NCBI RefSeq assembly: GCF_001427905.1
Contig: NZ_LMEF01000012.1
Coordinates: 421,367 to 485,366 of the forward strand
Length of the DNA: 64,000 bases
DNA from: Flavobacterium sp. Root420
Lineage (GTDB): Bacteria; Bacteroidota; Bacteroidia; Flavobacteriales; Flavobacteriaceae
Direction of reading: 5' to 3'
Part shown: positions 9,069-18,233 of the stretch, piece after piece
Layout of the letters: every line of letters starts with the position of its first letter
Numbering within the stretch: the stretch's first letter is position 1
Program-made: the position numbers and the translations under genes
Notes under the pieces: generated by a model
What the model was told of the DNA's origin: nothing
The model's input: the letters and a program-made list of their open reading frames with translations, nothing else
Databases searched by the model: none

Positions 9069-9920
9069 TTATACAGCAACACTTCCTTTTATGCCCGCAT
9101 GTGGTTCATAGTCTAAAAGTGTGAAGTCGTTATAATCAAAATTAAAGATATTTTTAATCTCTGGATTTAAAATCATTTTTGGTAATGGTTTTGGCTCACG
9201 GCTTAATTGCAGCTCTAATTGCTCAATGTGATTGTTGTAAATATGTGCATCTCCAAAGGTGTGAATGAATTCGCCTGCCTCTAAATCACAAACCTGAGCG
9301 ATCATCATAGTTAGCAATGCATAAGAAGCAATATTAAAGGGAACTCCTAAAAATATATCAGCACTTCGTTGGTATAACTGACAAGAAAGTTTGCCTTTTA
9401 TCTCACCTTTTTCAACATCGGGACTCGAAACATAAAATTGAAAAAAGGCATGACAAGGAGGTAAAGCTGCCTTGTTATTGGCTACGTTTTCTTCAAATGA
9501 TTTTTTTGTATCCGGCAAAACAGATGGGTTCCAGGCTGAAACCAGCATTCTTCTGCTATTTGGATTTGTTTTTAGTTCTGTAATCAACTCAGAAATCTGA
9601 TCAATTTCTTCGCTATTCCAATTGCGCCATTGATGACCATAAACAGGACCTAAATCTCCATTTGAATCTGCCCAGGCATCCCAAATTTTCACTCCGTTTT
9701 CCTGAAGGTATTTAATATTGGTATCGCCTTTTAAGAACCAAAGCAATTCGTAAATGATAGATTTTAAATGCAGTTTTTTGGTCGTAACCATTGGGAAACC
9801 TTCACTTAAATCAAAACGCATTTGGTAACCAAAAACACTTTTTGTTCCTGTTCCTGTTCGGTCTCCTTTTTGGCAACCGGTTTCTAAAACATGTTTTACT
9901 AAATCTAAGTATTGCTTCAT
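9069..9920 (-). CDS. thyA: Thymidylate synthase
   Basis: Folate-dependent enzyme (283 aa) that makes dTMP from dUMP with methylene-tetrahydrofolate. Seen: N-terminal [13 protein letters not shown] phosphate loop, LRWFL-type block ([16 protein letters not shown]), catalytic Cys in [11 protein letters not shown], and the dUMP-binding [20 protein letters not shown]. The C-terminus ends GSVAV, the flexible tail that closes over the active site. No overlap with neighbours; the upstream spacer is filled with AAGCTTTAGGC-like words. Confidence 0.97.
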   Translation of the reverse strand: MKQYLDLVKHVLETGCQKGDRTGTGTKSVFGYQMRFDLSEGFPMVTTKKLHLKSIIYELLWFLKGDTNIKYLQENGVKIWDAWADSNGDLGPVYGHQWRNWNSEEIDQISELITELKTNPNSRRMLVSAWNPSVLPDTKKSFEENVANNKAALPPCHAFFQFYVSSPDVEKGEIKGKLSCQLYQRSADIFLGVPFNIASYALLTMMIAQVCDLEAGEFIHTFGDAHIYNNHIEQLELQLSREPKPLPKMILNPEIKNIFNFDYNDFTLLDYEPHAGIKGSVAV

Positions 9921-10037
9921 GATTGCTTTAAGCTTTAGGCTATAAGCTTTAGGCTTTTTCCTAATTGCTTGTAGCTTGTTTTTTATGTTTTACGCTTTAC
10001 GCTTACAGCCTAAAGCTTACGGCGTATAGCCTTAAAA
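9921..10037. repeat. Spacer of AAGC(C)TTTAGGC-type words
   Basis: The spacer between the bifunctional nuclease gene and thyA consists largely of variants of AAGCTTTAGGC and their complement (TTACAGCCTAAAGC). The same word family fills 48195-48340. Confidence 0.6.
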
Positions 10038-10661
10038 TTATCTTTTCGATATTTCGTCTCTAATTTTTGCTGCTTTTTCATAATCTTCCTGAGAAACGGC
10101 CTGATCTAAAAGCTCATTTAGTTCCTGTAAAGTATGTTTTGCATACACATCACCAGATTGATTGCTTTCTTCTTCATGACCAAAAGTCTCCGGGTTAGAA
10201 AGAACGTCGTCAATTTCCTGAGCGCCGGAATCGGTGTCAGCAGTATTCGATTTTAAGTAAATTCCCGCTTTGTCCAAAATGTTTTTGTAAGTGAAAATCG
10301 GAGCATTAAATCGGAGTGCCAAAGCAATTGCGTCAGAAGTTCTGGCGTCAATAATTTCTTCGATTTTATCTCTTTCGCAGATTAGACTTGAATAAAAAAC
10401 ACCGTCAACCAATTTGTGAATGATGACTTGTTTTACAACAATATCAAATCTTTCAGCGAAGTTTTTGAATAGATCGTGCGTTAATGGACGAGGAGGTTTA
10501 ATTTCTTTTTCTAAGGCAATAGCAATCGACTGGGCTTCAAAAGCACCAATAACAATTGGTAATTTTCTTTCACCATCAACTTCATTCAAAATTAGAGCAT
10601 AAGCGCCATTTTGAGTTTGACTGTATGAAATTCCTTTTATGGACAATTTTACTAGACTCAT
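10038..10661 (-). CDS. Bifunctional nuclease family protein (DUF151) with UVR motif
   Basis: A 207-aa cytosolic protein. Residues about 1-135 form the DUF151 / bifunctional nuclease domain (LPIVIGAFEAQSIAIALE, RPLTHDLFKNFAERF, ARTSDAIALALRFNAPIF). An acidic linker follows, and the last 30 residues are a UVR (UvrB/UvrC) helical-hairpin motif (LDQAVSQEDYEKAAKIRDEI). This two-domain layout is standard in Bacteroidota; the substrate is not known. It stands between the etf genes and thyA with no visible operon link. Confidence 0.88.
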   Translation of the reverse strand: MSLVKLSIKGISYSQTQNGAYALILNEVDGERKLPIVIGAFEAQSIAIALEKEIKPPRPLTHDLFKNFAERFDIVVKQVIIHKLVDGVFYSSLICERDKIEEIIDARTSDAIALALRFNAPIFTYKNILDKAGIYLKSNTADTDSGAQEIDDVLSNPETFGHEEESNQSGDVYAKHTLQELNELLDQAVSQEDYEKAAKIRDEISKR

Positions 10662-10749
10662 ATATGTGGGTAAAAAAGGGCAATTAATGCCGCATTTTAA
10701 TACTTTTTTTGATTGAAAAATAAAGGTGCAATTTTAATCAAAAAATATG

Positions 10750-10805
10750 GAACAAAAAAGCTACCTAAAACAAAGATACGATTATCTTGTTTTTAGGCAG
10801 CTATA
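10750..10805 (-). terminator. Terminator of etfA
   Basis: Long stem with arms at about 10758-10775 and 10786-10803, one mismatch (AGCTGCC / GGTAGCT on the minus strand), followed by a U-run on the minus strand. Confidence 0.75.
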
Positions 10806-10825
10806 TTTTTATAGAGAATTTTAAA

Positions 10826-11794
10826 TTAAGAATGTTGAGCTTTAAAAGCTTTTAATTTCTCAATTAATTTTGGTACAATTTCGAATGCATCTCCCACAAC
10901 ACCATAATCAGCCACTTTAAAGAAAGGTGCTTCAGGATCACTATTGATTACTACTTTTACTTTTGAAGAGTTGATTCCGGCAATATGCTGGATGGCTCCT
11001 GAAATTCCAACTGCAATATATAAGTTTGTTGCAACTGGTTTTCCTGTTTGTCCAACGTGCTCGCTGTGAGGTCTCCATCCCAAATCAGAAACTGGTTTAG
11101 AACATGCTGTTGCAGCACCTAATACAGCCGCTAAATCTTCGATTAATCCCCAGTTTTCAGGACCTTTTAATCCACGACCACCAGAAACTACTACATCTGC
11201 ATCAGCGATAGAAACTTTTCCGCTTACTTTTTCTACAGATTCTACTTTTACACCAAAGTCATTGTCTCCAATAGATGGATTAAAATCTTCTTCAGTTGCA
11301 GATCCTGCGCTTTCGAAAATTCCATAAGAGTTTTTAGCTAAACCAAGAACTTTTACATCTGTACTGATTTCAGTAATATTGAAAGCTTTGTTTGAGAAAG
11401 CATTTCTTTTTACTTGGAATGGAGAAGTGCTAACTGGCAATCCAACAACATTTGAAGCAAAACCTGCATTTAGCGCCACTGCAACTAATGATGAAAGATA
11501 AATACTATCTGTTGTAGAAGAAAGTAATACTAATTTTGTTCCTTCTTTTTCAGCAGCTTGTTTTATAACATCGGCGTAAGCCTTAGCTGTAAAACCTGCT
11601 AATTTATCGTTGTTTACTTTTAGAACTTTATCAACTCCGTATTTTGACAATTCACTTACATCGCTCGTGTTTACAGTTAAAGCCGTTACGGTTGTTCCTA
11701 ATGATTCTGCTACTTTTTTAGCGTAAGAAGCTAATTCAAAAGCTACTTTTTTAAATTTTCCTTCTGCAGATTCTGCATATATTAATATTGACAT
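10826..11794 (-). CDS. etfA: Electron transfer flavoprotein subunit alpha
   Basis: The 322-aa alpha subunit of the soluble heterodimer that carries electrons from acyl-CoA dehydrogenases towards the quinone pool. An N-terminal alpha/beta domain is followed by the FAD-binding C-terminal domain: [45 protein letters not shown] and [18 protein letters not shown]. etfB lies 143 bp upstream on the same strand, so they are likely co-transcribed. Confidence 0.96.
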   Translation of the reverse strand: MSILIYAESAEGKFKKVAFELASYAKKVAESLGTTVTALTVNTSDVSELSKYGVDKVLKVNNDKLAGFTAKAYADVIKQAAEKEGTKLVLLSSTTDSIYLSSLVAVALNAGFASNVVGLPVSTSPFQVKRNAFSNKAFNITEISTDVKVLGLAKNSYGIFESAGSATEEDFNPSIGDNDFGVKVESVEKVSGKVSIADADVVVSGGRGLKGPENWGLIEDLAAVLGAATACSKPVSDLGWRPHSEHVGQTGKPVATNLYIAVGISGAIQHIAGINSSKVKVVINSDPEAPFFKVADYGVVGDAFEIVPKLIEKLKAFKAQHS

Positions 11795-11937
11795 GATAAT
11801 TTTAGATTTTAGATTTTAGATTTCAGATTTTTTGAAAATGAAACCTAAAAAGATTATTGATTAGATTTGAAGTGAATCAAATGTTTAATTTAGATTTTAC
11901 CTTGCCGAATGCAATCTAAAATCTAAACTCTACAATC
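11795..11937. repeat. Spacer of ATTTTAGATTTTAGA-type words
   Basis: Between etfB and etfA the DNA is made of variants of (A)TTTTAGATTT and their complement. The same word family occurs at 1045-1143, 39825-39860, 41695-41720 and 42483-42520. Confidence 0.5.
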
Positions 11938-12684
11938 TTAAATCACTTTAGCCTCGTTGTGTAATAAATTAACTAACTCATCTAAATTATCAGGAGAAAC
12001 TAATTTCACTGCTGATTTAGGAGCTGGTTTTTCAAATTTCACTGCTTTTGTATTTACAGGAGCGTCAACTGGCTCAAGAATAGTCAGGGCTTTTGTTCTT
12101 GCTGTCATAATTCCTCTCATGTTTGGAATACGCAAATCTTTTTCTTCGACAAGACCTTTTTGTCCACCAATAATTAAAGGCAGAGTAGTACTAACAGTTT
12201 CTTTTCCACCATCGATTTCACGAACTGCTTTTACATTGCTTCCGTCAACTGTTAATGAAGTACAAGAGTTTAAAAAGTTAGAACCTAAAATTCCTGCAAT
12301 CATTCCAGGAACCATTCCGCCATTATAATCTAAAGATTCTTTTCCGGCAATTACAAGATCGTAACCTCCGTTTTTAATTACTTCGGCTAATTGTTTTGCA
12401 ACAAAAAAACCATCAGTTGGATTAGCATTTACACGAATAGCTTCGTTTGCACCAATTGCCAATGCTTTACGCAAAGTTGGTTCTGTATCAGGACCTCCAA
12501 CATTCACAACAGTTACAGTTGCTCCTTGTTGTTCCTGAAACCAAATTGCACGTGTTAAACCAAACTCATCATTAGGATTAATTACATATTGTACACCATT
12601 GGTATCGAATTCTGAATCACCATTGGAGAAGTTAATTTTTGAAGTAGTATCAGGCACATGGCTGATGCAAACTAATATTTTCAT
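11938..12684 (-). CDS. etfB: Electron transfer flavoprotein subunit beta
   Basis: The 248-aa beta subunit of ETF. Opening MKILVCISHVPDTTSKINF, the AMP-binding/recognition region GKESLDYNGGMVPGMIAG and VREIDGGKETVSTTLPL, and RIPNMRGIMTARTK are as expected. Gene order etfB then etfA is usual. A minus-strand TAAATTTG box lies 35 bp upstream. Confidence 0.96.
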   Translation of the reverse strand: MKILVCISHVPDTTSKINFSNGDSEFDTNGVQYVINPNDEFGLTRAIWFQEQQGATVTVVNVGGPDTEPTLRKALAIGANEAIRVNANPTDGFFVAKQLAEVIKNGGYDLVIAGKESLDYNGGMVPGMIAGILGSNFLNSCTSLTVDGSNVKAVREIDGGKETVSTTLPLIIGGQKGLVEEKDLRIPNMRGIMTARTKALTILEPVDAPVNTKAVKFEKPAPKSAVKLVSPDNLDELVNLLHNEAKVI

Positions 12685-12718
12685 AAGTATATATTTTGAT
12701 ATTTATAATATGCTTTGA

Positions 12719-12726
12719 CAAATTTA
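12719..12726 (-). promoter_or_regulatory. -7 promoter element of etfBA
   Basis: Minus-strand TAAATTTG matches TAnnTTTG. No TTG is at the best distance, so the -33 box is weak. Confidence 0.45.
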
Positions 12727-13138
12727 GAAATTAAAATCGGAATAATATACTATGCATGCATAATATTTTTTAAAAACTATTACGTTTTCGAAGATTATGG
12801 AATTTGAAAGTGCTTTTGTTGGAATATGAAATTGAAAATTCAGTTATTTAGTCTGATTCTTAGGAATTTTGCAATAGTGTTTCATTGAACAACTGTTAAA
12901 CTTAAAGGCAATTTATACTACTTTTTGATTTATTTCGTTATTACGATGGAATTTGCTGAAATCAGAATTAAACAAATAAGCCAGAGTTTGTCTGAAAAAT
13001 GTTTTTATGTACGGAATAACCACAATTATATCGATTTCGTAAATATCACAATAAAATTTTAAAAGTTAAAAGCAGCGAAGAGGAGGATGTTCGTGTGATT
13101 TTAAATTCAATTTATGCTTTTAAGTTATTTAAAATATT
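12727..13138. other. Divergent spacer between etfB and pdhB, no gene seen
   Basis: About 410 bp of AT-rich DNA between the two promoters. It has a short palindrome (ATGCATGCAT near 12752) but no supported open frame or RNA structure. Confidence 0.45.
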
Positions 13139-13146
13139 TATTTTTG
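13139..13146 (+). promoter_or_regulatory. -7 promoter element of pdhB
   Basis: TATTTTTG matches TAnnTTTG, 31 bp before the ATG. No good TTG upstream. Confidence 0.4.
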
Positions 13147-13177
13147 CTCTTCAGAAAATTCAACATACAATATAAAT

Positions 13178-14155
13178 ATGAGAACAATACAATTTAGAGA
13201 GGCCATTTGCGAAGCGATGAGCGAAGAAATGCGTCACGATGAATCCATATATTTAATGGGCGAAGAAGTTGCAGAATACAACGGAGCATACAAAGCTTCA
13301 AAAGGAATGCTTGCTGAATTTGGCGAAAAAAGAGTAATCGATACTCCAATTGCTGAGCTTGGTTTTACAGGAATTGCAGTAGGATCAGCTATGAACGGCT
13401 GTCGTCCTATTGTTGAGTACATGACTTTCAACTTCTGTTTAGTTGGTATTGATCAAATTATAAATAACGCTGCTAAAATGCGTCAAATGACAGGAGGGCA
13501 ATTTAATGTGCCTATCGTTTTTCGTGGACCAACTGCTTCTGCAGGTCAATTAGGAGCTACTCACTCTCAGGCTTTAGAAAACTGGTTTGCAAATACTCCG
13601 GGTCTTAAAGTTATTGTACCTTCTACTCCTTATGATGCAAAAGGACTTTTGAAATCGGCTATTCGCGATAATGATCCTGTAATTTTTATGGAATCTGAGC
13701 AAATGTATGGTGACAAAGGAGAAGTGCCAGACGGAGAATATACAATTCCATTAGGAGTTGCTGATGTTAAACGTGAAGGAACAGATGTTACTATCGTTTC
13801 TTTTGGAAAAATTATCAAAGAAGCTTTTATTGCTGCTGATGAATTAGCTAAAGAAGGAATTTCATGTGAGATTATCGATTTAAGAACAGTTCGTCCAATG
13901 GATAACGAAGCAATCTTAAAATCAGTTAAGAAAACAAATCGTTTGGTAATTTTAGAAGAAGCGTGGCCATTTGCAAGTATTTCATCTGAAATCACTTATA
14001 TCGTTCAGGAGCAAGCTTTTGATTTTCTAGATGCGCCAATTCAACGTATTACAACTGCAGATACTCCTGCGCCTTACTCTCCTGTTTTACTAAAAGACTG
14101 GTTGCCAAATGCAGCTGATGTAGTAAAAGCAGTAAAGAAAGTAATGTACAAATAA
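13178..14155 (+). CDS. pdhB: Pyruvate dehydrogenase E1 component subunit beta
   Basis: The 325-aa beta chain of the alpha2beta2 type E1, which decarboxylates pyruvate with thiamine diphosphate and passes the acetyl group to E2. Seen: MRTIQFREAICEAMSEEM, IDTPIAELGFTGIAVGSAM with the ThDP-contacting Glu, GPTASAGQLGATHSQALE, and the C-terminal transketolase domain DLRTVRPMDNEAI. The alpha chain and E2 are not in the window; the gene has its own promoter box and terminator. Confidence 0.93.
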   Translation: MRTIQFREAICEAMSEEMRHDESIYLMGEEVAEYNGAYKASKGMLAEFGEKRVIDTPIAELGFTGIAVGSAMNGCRPIVEYMTFNFCLVGIDQIINNAAKMRQMTGGQFNVPIVFRGPTASAGQLGATHSQALENWFANTPGLKVIVPSTPYDAKGLLKSAIRDNDPVIFMESEQMYGDKGEVPDGEYTIPLGVADVKREGTDVTIVSFGKIIKEAFIAADELAKEGISCEIIDLRTVRPMDNEAILKSVKKTNRLVILEEAWPFASISSEITYIVQEQAFDFLDAPIQRITTADTPAPYSPVLLKDWLPNAADVVKAVKKVMYK

Positions 14156-14175
14156 TCAAACAAACAATACTTATA

Positions 14176-14214
14176 AAACTTCATCAGTCATATTAATTGA
14201 TGAAGTTTTTTTTT
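14176..14214 (+). terminator. Terminator of pdhB
   Basis: Perfect AAACTTCATCA / TGATGAAGTTT stem followed by nine T. Confidence 0.9.
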
Positions 14215-14219
14215 GCCAG

Positions 14220-16724
14220 ATGATGAAGAAAATAATTTTACTCAGCCTATTTTTTGTATTTGCACTTGCGAATATTGCTACTGCACAAACTAAAGTGAGC
14301 GGAATTGTTTTGGATAAACTAAATCAACCTATTCCGTTTGCAAATATTGTTTTTAAAGGTTCAAATACTGGAATAGTTTCCAATGAAGATGGTCGTTTTT
14401 ATTTAGAATCACCCAATACTTATACCGCTTTATTAGTTACATCTGCTGGATTTTCGGATAAGGAAATTCCATTAGAAAAAGCTGTAAATTATAATTTTAA
14501 AATAGTTTTAGGTGAAGCAGAAGCTTTAAACGAAGTTGTAATTTTTACCGGAAAAACATCTAAAAAGAATAACCCGGCATTAGATATTTTGAGGAAAATT
14601 TGGGAAAGAAAACGTAAAAACGGTTTGTACCAATTCAATCAGTATGAAATGCAGAAGTACGAAAAAGTCGAGTTTGACATGAACACGATCGATAGTGCTT
14701 TTATGAAAAATAAGCTCTTTAAAGGAATGGAGTTTGTGTTTGATCATGTGGATACTTCTGATGTTACCGGAAAAACGTATCTGCCAATCTTTATCAATGA
14801 ATCAGTTTATGACGTTTATGGCGACAATAAATTAAAGAAAGTAAAGGAGAATATTAAAGGAAGCAAAACTTCTGGTTTCAATGGAAATCAACAGATTTTA
14901 TCTTTTGTAAAAGATCTTTATTCAGATTATAATATTTACGACAATCACCTTACGTTTTTTGATAAAAGTTTTACAAGTCCGCTTTCAAAAACCGGAATTG
15001 ATGTCTATAATTATGTCTTAAAAGACAGTGCCTATATTGATAAAAAATGGTGTTTTAATATTGTTTTTTATCCAAGACGTAAAAACGAGTTGACTTTTAA
15101 AGGAGATTTCTGGGTTAACGATACCACTTTTGCCATCAAGAAAATTAATATGGGTGTTACTAAAAGCGCCAATATTAACTGGGTTAAAGATATTTATATC
15201 GAACAGGAATTTGATGTAGAAAATGATTCTGTTTTCCTTTTGACCCGTGATTATATGATGTCTGATTTTGCCTTGAATAAAAAGGAAAAATCAAAAGGAG
15301 TCTACGGAAAACGAACGACTTTATATCGAAATCATAAATTCAACATTCAAAAACCGGAGAAGTTTTATAAAGAAGAAGTCAACTTTATAGACAATGCCGT
15401 TTACGACCGACCGGATGAATTTTGGGATGAAAACCGTTTCGAGAAATTAAATAAAGATGAACAAGGTATTTACAAAATGTTAGACACCTTGCAAACTGTC
15501 AAGCGATTCAAACAACTTTACAGTTTAGTTTCTATTCTAGGAAGCGGTTACGTCGAGTTTAAAAACTTTGATTATGGTCCTATTTTCTCCACATTTGGAT
15601 ACAATGAAGTCGAAGGTTTAAGAGTTCGCGTAGGAGGAAGAACGTATTTTGGACCAAATGATCCGTGGCGTGTACAAGCTTATACGGCCTATGGTTTTGA
15701 TGACAGTAAATTTAAATATGGTGTTTCCGGAAAATGGATGCTTGATAAGAAAAAGCGATTTATTATTTCTGGAGGAAACAGGCGCGACATCGAACAAATT
15801 GGAGCTAGCTTAACCACAACAAACGATATTTTAGGACGAAGTTTTGCGTCTTCTGCGTTGTTTACAACAGGAAGTAACGGAAAATTAACCAATATTAATT
15901 TGAGTAACATTTCCTTTGAAATGGAACCCATGAAGAATTTTGTTGTTCAGGCGGGTCTTTCCTATAGAACTTTAGAATCGGCTTCGACTACTTTTAGTTT
16001 AGATTATTATACTACTTTACCAAGTCCTTCAAATCCTGCGGGAGTTATTGCAAGTGGGGTAACACAATCTGAAGCTAATATTCAGTTTGAGTTTATGCCA
16101 AACCGAAAAACTATTGGTTTTGGAGTAGAACGTGATCTTGTTGATAGCCCGTTTAGTCATTTCTTTGTGAATTTTAGCTATGGTTTAAAAGGAGTTTTCA
16201 ATAGTGATTTTGCTTATGAAAAAATACAGATTTACTACAAACAACCTATTATTATTGGTGCTCTGGGAAGATCGAATATTATTTTGGAAACCGGTAAAAC
16301 TTTTGGTACAATTCCGTTAGGATTAATGAGTGTAATTCCGGGTAACCAGACTTATTTTACAATTGAGAATACGTTTAGTAACCTGAATTTCTACGAGTTC
16401 ATAACAGACCAATATACTACTTTGCAATGGAATCATGATTTTGGAGGAAGGTTATTTGCCAGAATTCCATTTATGAGAAAATTAAACTGGAGGGAATTTG
16501 TAGGTGTAAAAGGAGTTTACGGAACCATTTCCGATGCTAACAGAGCAATCAATGCTTCAGATCAGCCTTATAATGCACCAGAAAATGTATACTGGGAATA
16601 TAACGCCGGAATCGGGAATATTTTCAAAGTTTTCCGAATTGATTTCTCCTGGAGAGGAAGTTATTTAAACGCTCCGGATGCTAATAAATTTGCAGTAAAA
16701 GGATCTTTTGGATTTTATTTTTAA
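14220..16724 (+). CDS. DUF5686 / carboxypeptidase-like regulatory domain outer-membrane protein
   Basis: An 834-aa exported protein. A signal peptide (cleavage near ANIATAQ, residue 23) is followed by a carboxypeptidase-D-like regulatory beta-sandwich (VSGIVLDKLNQPIPFANIVF, about residues 25-105) and then the long DUF5686 region, predicted as an outer-membrane barrel with a phenylalanine-rich end (GSFGFYF). Two possible ATG starts are adjacent (14220, 14223). The start lies only 6 bp after the pdhB terminator, so its own promoter must overlap that region or it relies on read-through. Function is unknown; the family is specific to Bacteroidota. Confidence 0.85.
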   Translation: MMKKIILLSLFFVFALANIATAQTKVSGIVLDKLNQPIPFANIVFKGSNTGIVSNEDGRFYLESPNTYTALLVTSAGFSDKEIPLEKAVNYNFKIVLGEAEALNEVVIFTGKTSKKNNPALDILRKIWERKRKNGLYQFNQYEMQKYEKVEFDMNTIDSAFMKNKLFKGMEFVFDHVDTSDVTGKTYLPIFINESVYDVYGDNKLKKVKENIKGSKTSGFNGNQQILSFVKDLYSDYNIYDNHLTFFDKSFTSPLSKTGIDVYNYVLKDSAYIDKKWCFNIVFYPRRKNELTFKGDFWVNDTTFAIKKINMGVTKSANINWVKDIYIEQEFDVENDSVFLLTRDYMMSDFALNKKEKSKGVYGKRTTLYRNHKFNIQKPEKFYKEEVNFIDNAVYDRPDEFWDENRFEKLNKDEQGIYKMLDTLQTVKRFKQLYSLVSILGSGYVEFKNFDYGPIFSTFGYNEVEGLRVRVGGRTYFGPNDPWRVQAYTAYGFDDSKFKYGVSGKWMLDKKKRFIISGGNRRDIEQIGASLTTTNDILGRSFASSALFTTGSNGKLTNINLSNISFEMEPMKNFVVQAGLSYRTLESASTTFSLDYYTTLPSPSNPAGVIASGVTQSEANIQFEFMPNRKTIGFGVERDLVDSPFSHFFVNFSYGLKGVFNSDFAYEKIQIYYKQPIIIGALGRSNIILETGKTFGTIPLGLMSVIPGNQTYFTIENTFSNLNFYEFITDQYTTLQWNHDFGGRLFARIPFMRKLNWREFVGVKGVYGTISDANRAINASDQPYNAPENVYWEYNAGIGNIFKVFRIDFSWRGSYLNAPDANKFAVKGSFGFYF

Positions 16725-16752
16725 AATATAAAGCGAAAGCTTGCAATTTAAT

Positions 16753-16826
16753 AATCTCGCAAAGCCGCAGAGGCGCAAAGAATTTAAAACTTAGCGACTT
16801 GGCGCCTTTGCGAGATTCTTTTTTTA
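16753..16826 (+). terminator. Long inverted repeat of CTCGCAAAG type acting as terminator
   Basis: Arms AATCTCGCAAAG (16753) and CTTTGCGAGATT (to 16817) are perfect over 12 bp and continue imperfectly (GCGCAAAG / CTTGGCGCC), followed by eight T. This is also a member of a dispersed CGCAAAG word family. Confidence 0.7.
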
Positions 16827-16858
16827 TTTAATTTTGAAATAGACTTAAAGCCAAAGAA

Positions 16859-17458
16859 ATGCAAGAAGCAATCGATTTTCTATCAACTAAAAATCCAATA
16901 TTTCAGGAAATTATTGAGAAATATGGTTTGCCGCCAATTCCGAAACGTCCTCAGGGTTTTGAAACGTTGGTATTGCTGATACTTGAACAACAAGTCTCTA
17001 TAGATTCGGCGAAAGCCACATTTTTAAAAATCAAAGCCTATACAACTTGCAATCCTGAAAACATGTTTGCTTTATCTGATGAAGAATTTCGTGCATTAGG
17101 TGTAAGTCGACAAAAAACAAAATATATCAAAATACTTTCGGAAGCCGTTTTGAATAAAGAACTGGATATCGAAAGTTTAGCTGTAAAATCGGCAAAACAA
17201 GTTCGGGAAGAACTCATAAAGTTAAAAGGAATCGGTAATTGGACGATTGATATTTACTTAATGTTTTGTTTGCAGGAGCCGGATTTGATTCCGCTAGGAG
17301 ATATTGCAGTGGTCAATACAATCAAAGAATTATTAGATATTCACGACAAAAACGAAATGGAAATTCATGCTGAACAATGGAGTCCTTATCGCTCTTACGC
17401 AACCTATTTATTGTGGCATTATTACTTAAATAAACGAAATCGAAAAATTACGTATTAA
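16859..17458 (+). CDS. DNA-3-methyladenine glycosylase 2 family protein (AlkA-like)
   Basis: A 199-aa base-excision glycosylase that removes alkylated bases. It has the helix-hairpin-helix plus GPD layout: LKGIGNWTIDIYLMF (HhH) followed by the catalytic Asp in LIPLGDIAVV. LILEQQVSIDSAKA matches the N-terminal helix of the HhH-GPD domain. No 4Fe-4S cysteines, so it is AlkA-like and not Nth-like. Single gene between a terminator and the ppa promoter. Confidence 0.88.
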   Translation: MQEAIDFLSTKNPIFQEIIEKYGLPPIPKRPQGFETLVLLILEQQVSIDSAKATFLKIKAYTTCNPENMFALSDEEFRALGVSRQKTKYIKILSEAVLNKELDIESLAVKSAKQVREELIKLKGIGNWTIDIYLMFCLQEPDLIPLGDIAVVNTIKELLDIHDKNEMEIHAEQWSPYRSYATYLLWHYYLNKRNRKITY

Positions 17459-17527
17459 CTATCTGTTATATAAAAGGAAAGTATATTAATTTATCAATAA
17501 AATCCATTGATTAATGTACTTTTTTCA

Positions 17528-17558
17528 TTGTAAAAAAGGATTCTTTAGGTTACTTTTG
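17528..17558 (+). promoter_or_regulatory. Promoter of ppa
   Basis: TTG (17528), 20 bp, TACTTTTG (17551-17558): a good match to the flavobacterial consensus, 33 bp before the ATG. Confidence 0.7.
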
Positions 17559-17591
17559 CAATCGAATTTATAGAAATAATAAAAAACGAAA

Positions 17592-18122
17592 ATGACCGCA
17601 GACAAACTAACGACTTTCGATGTATTAATCGAAATACCAAGAGGAAGCAGAAATAAATACGAATACGATTTTGAGATCAAAAGAATGCGTTTTGACAGAA
17701 TGTTATTCTCTTCAATGATGTACCCGGCTGATTACGGATTTATTCCGGAAACTTTAGCTCTTGACGGTGACCCTCTTGATGTATTGGTTTTGATAAATGA
17801 ACCAACTTTCCCTGGATGTGTTATAGAAGTAAAGCCAATTGGTGTTTTCCACATGGCAGATGATAAAGGACCAGACGAAAAAATCATTTGTGTACCAGTT
17901 TCAGATCCAATCTGGAATTCATTAAATGACCTTTCAGATATTAACGGACACTTATTGAAAGAAATCGAGCATTTCTTCCAGGTTTACAAAGACCTTGAAA
18001 ACAAAAAAGTGGATGTTGAAGGTTGGGGAGATGTAAACGAAGCATTTGCAATTATTGCTGAGTGTACAAAGCGTTTTGACGATATCGAAAATAAACCAGA
18101 GGGATTATTTAGTATTAAATAA
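17592..18122 (+). CDS. ppa: Soluble inorganic pyrophosphatase (family I)
   Basis: Cytosolic Mg-dependent enzyme (176 aa) that hydrolyses pyrophosphate. Seen: EIPRGSRNKYEYD near the N-terminus, YPADYGFIPETLALDGDPLD with the metal-binding aspartates, and VDVEGWGDVNEA. Next gene is the membrane pyrophosphatase, so both pyrophosphate-consuming enzymes are adjacent, although a terminator separates them. Confidence 0.97.
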   Translation: MTADKLTTFDVLIEIPRGSRNKYEYDFEIKRMRFDRMLFSSMMYPADYGFIPETLALDGDPLDVLVLINEPTFPGCVIEVKPIGVFHMADDKGPDEKIICVPVSDPIWNSLNDLSDINGHLLKEIEHFFQVYKDLENKKVDVEGWGDVNEAFAIIAECTKRFDDIENKPEGLFSIK

Positions 18123-18142
18123 TTTTTACCCTATTCTATTAT

Positions 18143-18180
18143 AAAAAAAGCAATACTCCGTTAGGAGTATTGCTTTTTTG
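18143..18180 (+). terminator. Terminator of ppa
   Basis: Perfect 16-bp stem (GCAATACTCC / GGAGTATTGC core) with a GTTA loop and T-run. Confidence 0.95.
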
Positions 18181-18233
18181 TTTAAATTCGTTTTGTTAGT
18201 TTATTTACTATTAACCAAAACCATTACTATATT